The notes under the pieces are model-generated. The model did no database searches. It was not told where the DNA came from and saw nothing but the letters and a program-made list of their open reading frames with translations. From positions 1-30,415 of the forward strand of contig JAUJNJ010000072.1 in assembly GCA_030448225.1 (NCBI GenBank): 30,415 nt of DNA, given 5' to 3'. The DNA comes from Phycisphaerae bacterium (lineage in GTDB: Bacteria > Planctomycetota > Phycisphaerae > Tepidisphaerales > Tepidisphaeraceae). Positions within the stretch are counted from its first letter, which is position 1, and each line of letters opens with the position of its first letter. Below are positions 27,590-30,415 of the stretch, one piece after another. The position numbers and the translations under genes were made by a program.

Positions 27590-27763
27590 ATGGATGGTCA
27601 CGACTTCGACATGATTGTTCAGCACGTCATTACCGTCATCGTCGCAGTGGAACTGCTAATTCCGCGGCTGACCAAAGCCCTCCTGTCGGCTGTTTCAGGC
27701 TACAAGCGTGTAGCCCGAGCCCTCTCTTTTAAAAACGCCAATAGTGGAATCCTCTGGGGGTAG
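27590..27763 (+). CDS. Possible small membrane protein, 57 aa
   Basis: MDGHDFDMIVQHVITVIVAV continues into a hydrophobic stretch (VIVAVELLIPRLTKALL) that could span a membrane once, followed by a basic C-terminus (YKRVARALSFKNANSG). GC content is lower here than in the neighbouring island. No ribosome binding site is visible before the ATG. The stop codon lies inside a perfect hairpin. No family recognised; it may be chance. Confidence 0.35.
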   Translation: MDGHDFDMIVQHVITVIVAVELLIPRLTKALLSAVSGYKRVARALSFKNANSGILWG

Positions 27764-27770
27764 AGGATTC
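27747..27770 (+). terminator. Perfect 9-bp hairpin
   Basis: GAATCCTCT (27747-27755) and AGAGGATTC (27762-27770) are exact inverted repeats around a GGGGGT loop. No T-run follows, so it is not a typical intrinsic terminator. It lies at the end of the small ORF and 17 bases before the next ATG, where it could also affect translation or bind a regulator. Confidence 0.5.
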
Positions 27771-27786
27771 TGCGTTTAAGCAGATA

Positions 27787-28693
27787 TGTCCAAGGGCCTC
27801 GGTCAAGTCCAGCGTGCCGTACTCGAGTATCTAGCCGAAACCAACGCGGAGGCGACTTTGAGTCCTTGAGATGGCTCATCCACGAACGCTTGAAGAAGGG
27901 CGAGATCCCGCCCGAGGGGGAGTTGCCGCAGGCATGGAATACGTCGGTTTCCCGCGCGGTCGATCGCTTGGCCTCGCCCGCACGTCCCAAAATAATTATT
28001 GAGTCGCGCCCCCTGAAGGACTGGCAGGAACTGGTTGATCATTTCCCGGGGAAGACCCTCATCGCCAGCACCCGCGAGCTGCGCTTGAAGCTCCTGCCGG
28101 CCCTGCGAGAGTTGGTTGATGCCGCCATCGCCGGCCCGCGCTACTACGCGCCGCAGACGGAGATGCATTACGTCCGCGTCCTGCTTAGCCAGGAACGCCG
28201 CAGCAAACTTCGGCGGGAATGGCTCAGGGTCAAGGCTGATTTGAAGATCGTTTTCGCGGCTTCAGACGACCCCACGATCTTCCCGCTCATGGTCAAGGGA
28301 GTGTCGTTGTTTGAGGACGCCGGCTACTCCGTCCAAAGGTCGTTCCACGACATCTCCAAGGAGTGCTGTCAATCCGGGGCGTTGCCGCCGGTGGTCGTTG
28401 CCCGCGTGCGTGCGTTCGCCGACGCCTTCCTCTCGCCAGTCACGACGGGGTCTCTGGAACTACGTGGCTACATCCACCAGTTTGCCCACGCCTCGCGACG
28501 CGGACGCTATACGCTCAGGGACGAAACGAAGGAGATGCTTCGCAGCTTGCGGAAGGAGTACGTCGAATCTCTGCCCGGATTCCGAGAGGGGAAACATCGT
28601 TTTGCCCGGGAGCCGGTTTACGGGCCACACCTCGACAAGCTGTTCGACCAGTCCGTTTTTCAACGCTTTAAGTTCATGAGGCTGGCGGCATGA
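27787..28693 (+). CDS. Winged-helix-like hypothetical protein, frameshift near 27861
   Basis: The ATG at 27787 begins MSKGLGQVQRAVLEYLAET, typical of the first helices of a winged-helix fold; a T-run shift near 27857-27862 then joins it to the main frame (LRWLIHERLKKGEIPPEGEL, WNTSVSRAVDRLASPARPKI). The combined protein is about 302 aa. The remainder is helical and charged (LLSQERRSKLRREWLRVKAD, VVVARVRAFADAFLSP, LRSLRKEYVESLPGF) with no catalytic motif. Base composition is less GC-rich than the TIR island. It could be a DNA-binding regulator or replication-associated protein; an iteron-like cluster lies 600 bases downstream. Function unknown. Confidence 0.55.
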
Positions 28694-28795
28694 CGGCTGG
28701 GCAAGCAAGACGCGCCACATGGAGAAACAACTGCCGCTAGCACGCCGGAGGCACGGAGGCCGGGGCGGTAATCGCCGCCAAAACTTTCCCCTTTT

Positions 28796-28820
28796 CGTTC
28801 CCCTTTTCAAACGGGGAACG
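28796..28820 (+). repeat. Inverted repeat CGTTCCCC / GGGGAACG
   Basis: Eight bases pair exactly around TTTTCAAAC. Just upstream CCCCTTTTCGTTCCCCTTTTC contains CCCCTTTT twice. It could be a hairpin terminator for the winged-helix gene, or a protein binding site; there is no following T-run. Confidence 0.45.
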
Positions 28821-29015
28821 GTTCCTCATCGTCCATAAAATCCCCGGCGAAAACGGGTGAAACAGCAGGAAAAACAGGCGAAAGCTGCGTTTTGCCATGT
28901 GTGGGGCGGAATTTGGCTTTCTGAGCAGCGGCCCGACCCGGCCCGATTTCAAGACCGGCGCATTCGAACACGCACGATGAAGCCACAGCCTCCGGCCGTG
29001 CGACCCGGCCAGGTT
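28821..29015. other. Non-coding stretch, nothing recognised
   Basis: Short open frames only, on both strands. No RNA gene or clear promoter was seen. Confidence 0.4.
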
Positions 29016-29298
29016 CTATTGTTCCGGCATGCCTCCTCCTTGCGGACACTTCGAGACCGGTGCGCTCCGGAGGATAGGCTTCAGACATAGCAGCGGAAGC
29101 GGTCGCGGCCGCGCCCGCGTCTCGCACACAGCCGCTATCATGACCCGGCCGCCGCGGTCCACGGCGACCGCGTGGGCGCGGGCATCGTGGTTTTCGTCGT
29201 CGACGGGCTCGACCCACGGCTCGGGACGGTCCAAGATCAAGATGTCGTGGCGTGCCGTCGGGGCAATAGCGGGCGACGCCGGAACGTCCTTTAGCCAC
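29016..29298 (-). pseudogene. Remnant of a delta-60-type repeat protein
   Basis: On the minus strand GVARYCPDGTP is followed, after a frame change, by VEPVDDENHDARAHAVAVDR and GGRVMIAAV. This pattern (RY-x-DG-T, then D-x-x-DA-x-AVAVD-x-GR-hhhAA) is like one unit of delta-60 beta-propeller repeats, common in large planctomycete surface proteins. Only about one repeat survives and no start is visible. The match is by eye and could be wrong. Confidence 0.35.
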
Positions 29299-29385
29299 GC
29301 GGGAGCGTCTCGAGGAGTGGATAGTGGAATTGCACGAGACTTAGCCAGGCGTTAGCCACGCGCTGGTATCCGAGTTAGCCACGCG
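29291..29385 (+). repeat. Iteron-like cluster, four copies of TTAGCCACGCG
   Basis: TTAGCCACGCG occurs at 29291-29301, 29352-29362 and 29375-29385, and TTAGCCAGGCG at 29341-29351, all in the same direction. The first seven bases resemble a DnaA box (TTATCCACA) with changes. Spacing is irregular (50, 11, 23 bases). They lie in non-coding DNA and could be binding sites for a replication or partition protein, or decayed repeat units. Confidence 0.55.
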
Positions 29386-29868
29386 AAAACCGTTCATCTG
29401 CGATAACCCGCAGATCTGCCGAGCTTTGGACAGATTTAACCGCGCGTCGACAAAGCGGGCCTAAGTCTCACCCACGCCTACGGGGTTTTTTACGCGCCGC
29501 GCCGTCACTGCTGAGTCCGGTGCCCCATCCCCACCGCCGCCACGTTCGTTCGTTCGCCGAGGGCGGTGGAACGTGCCGACTCGATTGCGGAATCGACGGC
29601 AATGGCAAACCGCCATACATCCCGCCCTTTGAATCTTTTCGGATCGGTGGCTATCCTGCCGCCGTTCGTTGGGCTTGTTTCACTTCGCGGCGATTTACAG
29701 GGCAGCAAGAGCAGCGCGTGGCGGGCGTCCCGAAGCGGGCGCGCGTGATCTGCGGCCGCATCCATGTGCGATTTCACAAGCCGTCTTGGCGGGCCGCGTC
29801 GTTCGACGGGGCCGGCGGGCGGTAGACGCGCGGGTCTGTCCCGCGCACGTCGTTCGGGAGGAGATCTG
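29386..29868. other. Non-coding upstream region of the LEPR-xLL protein gene
   Basis: GTTTTTT at about 29485-29491 after CCCACGCCTACGGGG is a weak terminator-like signal. No convincing gene: the frames on both strands are Arg/Pro-rich. The frame of the downstream gene is open from 29764, but the sequence before 29869 does not look like a signal peptide. Confidence 0.4.
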
Positions 29869-30402
29869 ATGGGGATCGAATCGTTGGAAGGTCGTTGGCT
29901 GCTGTCCGGGACGCCGGCCGGGGGCAAAGGCGCGCAGTTCGAACCCGCCGAATACGGCCAGATCGTGGCCGTGGAGTCGGGTACGACGCTCGAGTTCACG
30001 AACGTCCACTCCGTCCAGATCGTCGACGAAGGCGGCGGTACGATCGTGATCTACGACAAGAGCCTGCCGGGTTCGGACCCCGCGTACGCTCAGACCTACA
30101 CGGGCATCACCGACCTGATCGTGACCGGCACCCGCGGCGGCGACATCATCAGCGGGAGCCTGTTCAGCGTGAACACCGTGATCAACGCCGGCGGCGGGCA
30201 CGACACGCTCCCGGTCAGCGTCTACCCGAACGGCGACGCCGACCCGGGAACCGCGAACGTCGTGGTGAATGGCGGGGCGGGCAACGACCTCTTCTCGGGC
30301 AACAACGCCGGGACCGGCGACTTCGTCTTCAACGGCGGCCCCGGCAAAGACGCGTTCGGCGCGATCGGCGACCCAGGGAGCGGAATCGTCTTCAACCAAT
30401 AG
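29869..30402 (+). CDS. LEPR-xLL-motif surface protein with RTX-like GGxGxD repeats, 177 aa
   Basis: The ATG at 29869 has GGGAGGAG six bases upstream. The N-terminus MGIESLEGRWLLSG carries the planctomycete LEPR-xLL-like motif (Leu-Glu-x-Arg-x-Leu-Leu-Ser), found at the start of many secreted or surface proteins of that phylum; it comes directly at the N-terminus without a classical hydrophobic signal peptide. The body is beta-rich (VDEGGGTIVIYDKS) and contains calcium-binding-like turns: AGGGHDTLPV, GGAGNDLFSG and GGPGKDAFG, similar to hemolysin-type nonapeptides. The protein is short for this class, which often exceeds 500 aa; the stop at 30400 is 13 bases from the window end. Probably an extracellular structural or adhesive protein, unrelated to the TIR island. 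Confidence 0.72.
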   Translation: MGIESLEGRWLLSGTPAGGKGAQFEPAEYGQIVAVESGTTLEFTNVHSVQIVDEGGGTIVIYDKSLPGSDPAYAQTYTGITDLIVTGTRGGDIISGSLFSVNTVINAGGGHDTLPVSVYPNGDADPGTANVVVNGGAGNDLFSGNNAGTGDFVFNGGPGKDAFGAIGDPGSGIVFNQ

Positions 30403-30415
30403 CGATTCGCCTCGT

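Noticed and set aside
1..30415. CRISPR array, rRNA or tRNA genes
   Set aside because: No regularly spaced repeats with unique spacers and no RNA gene signatures were seen by eye.

Overview
The window is very GC-rich bacterial DNA and probably comes from a planctomycete of the Phycisphaerae/Tepidisphaera or Gemmata type. The clearest sign is the last gene (29869-30402), a surface-type protein that starts with the planctomycete LEPR-xLL-like motif (SLEGRWLLSG). Mobile-element remnants and one stretch of lower GC (about 27.5-28.7 kb) show that this is accessory DNA. No rRNA, tRNA or CRISPR array was seen.

Layout. 0-2.4 kb: an unknown gene and a frameshifted primase/polymerase-like (AEP) protein; a 45-50 bp repeat lies inside that gene and again, inverted, just after it. 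2.5-7.0 kb: a small divergent gene, a short TIR protein, a TIR-TIR-SLOG protein and a deoxyribosyltransferase-like/Nudix protein, which together suggest an NAD-derived nucleotide signalling defence module. 7.4-20.6 kb: a double divergent arrangement. A minus-strand TIR gene faces a plus-strand TIR pseudogene (9.1-9.4 kb), and a second minus-strand TIR gene faces a plus-strand TIR-metalloprotease gene (17.4-17.7 kb). The two divergent intergenic regions share a conserved block with a promoter-like core. The second minus-strand TIR heads a five-gene unit running to 10.3 kb: TIR, MoxR-type AAA+ ATPase, divergent vWA-like protein, metallophosphoesterase and an unknown protein. 20.8-25.1 kb: a 1450-residue protein combining a gingipain/caspase-clan-like protease, a DRGH non-specific nuclease and an alpha/beta hydrolase, with a good internal ribosome binding site before the nuclease part. 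25.4-27.6 kb: decayed IS630-type transposase and a tyrosine recombinase. 27.6-30.4 kb: a small membrane ORF, a winged-helix-like gene, an iteron-like repeat cluster, a decayed delta-60-type repeat and the LEPR-xLL protein.

Reading: an immunity/conflict island with seven TIR-fold domains in six loci. I infer that the MoxR/vWA pair acts as the NTP-dependent sensor and switch, that TIR domains make NAD-derived signals or deplete NAD, that SLOG and Nudix/deoxyribosyltransferase domains bind or process such nucleotides, and that the metalloprotease, the C25-like protease, the nuclease and the hydrolase are candidate effectors.

Quality caveat: several genes (712-2383, 3546-5700, 9409-14914, 17723-18820) carry many single-base frame changes while their protein sequence stays recognisable; others (7631-9127, 14961-17389, 18820-25144) are clean. 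Some breaks are probably sequencing errors and some (the nonsense codons near 9466 and 9571) look like real decay. Boundaries of broken genes are approximate.
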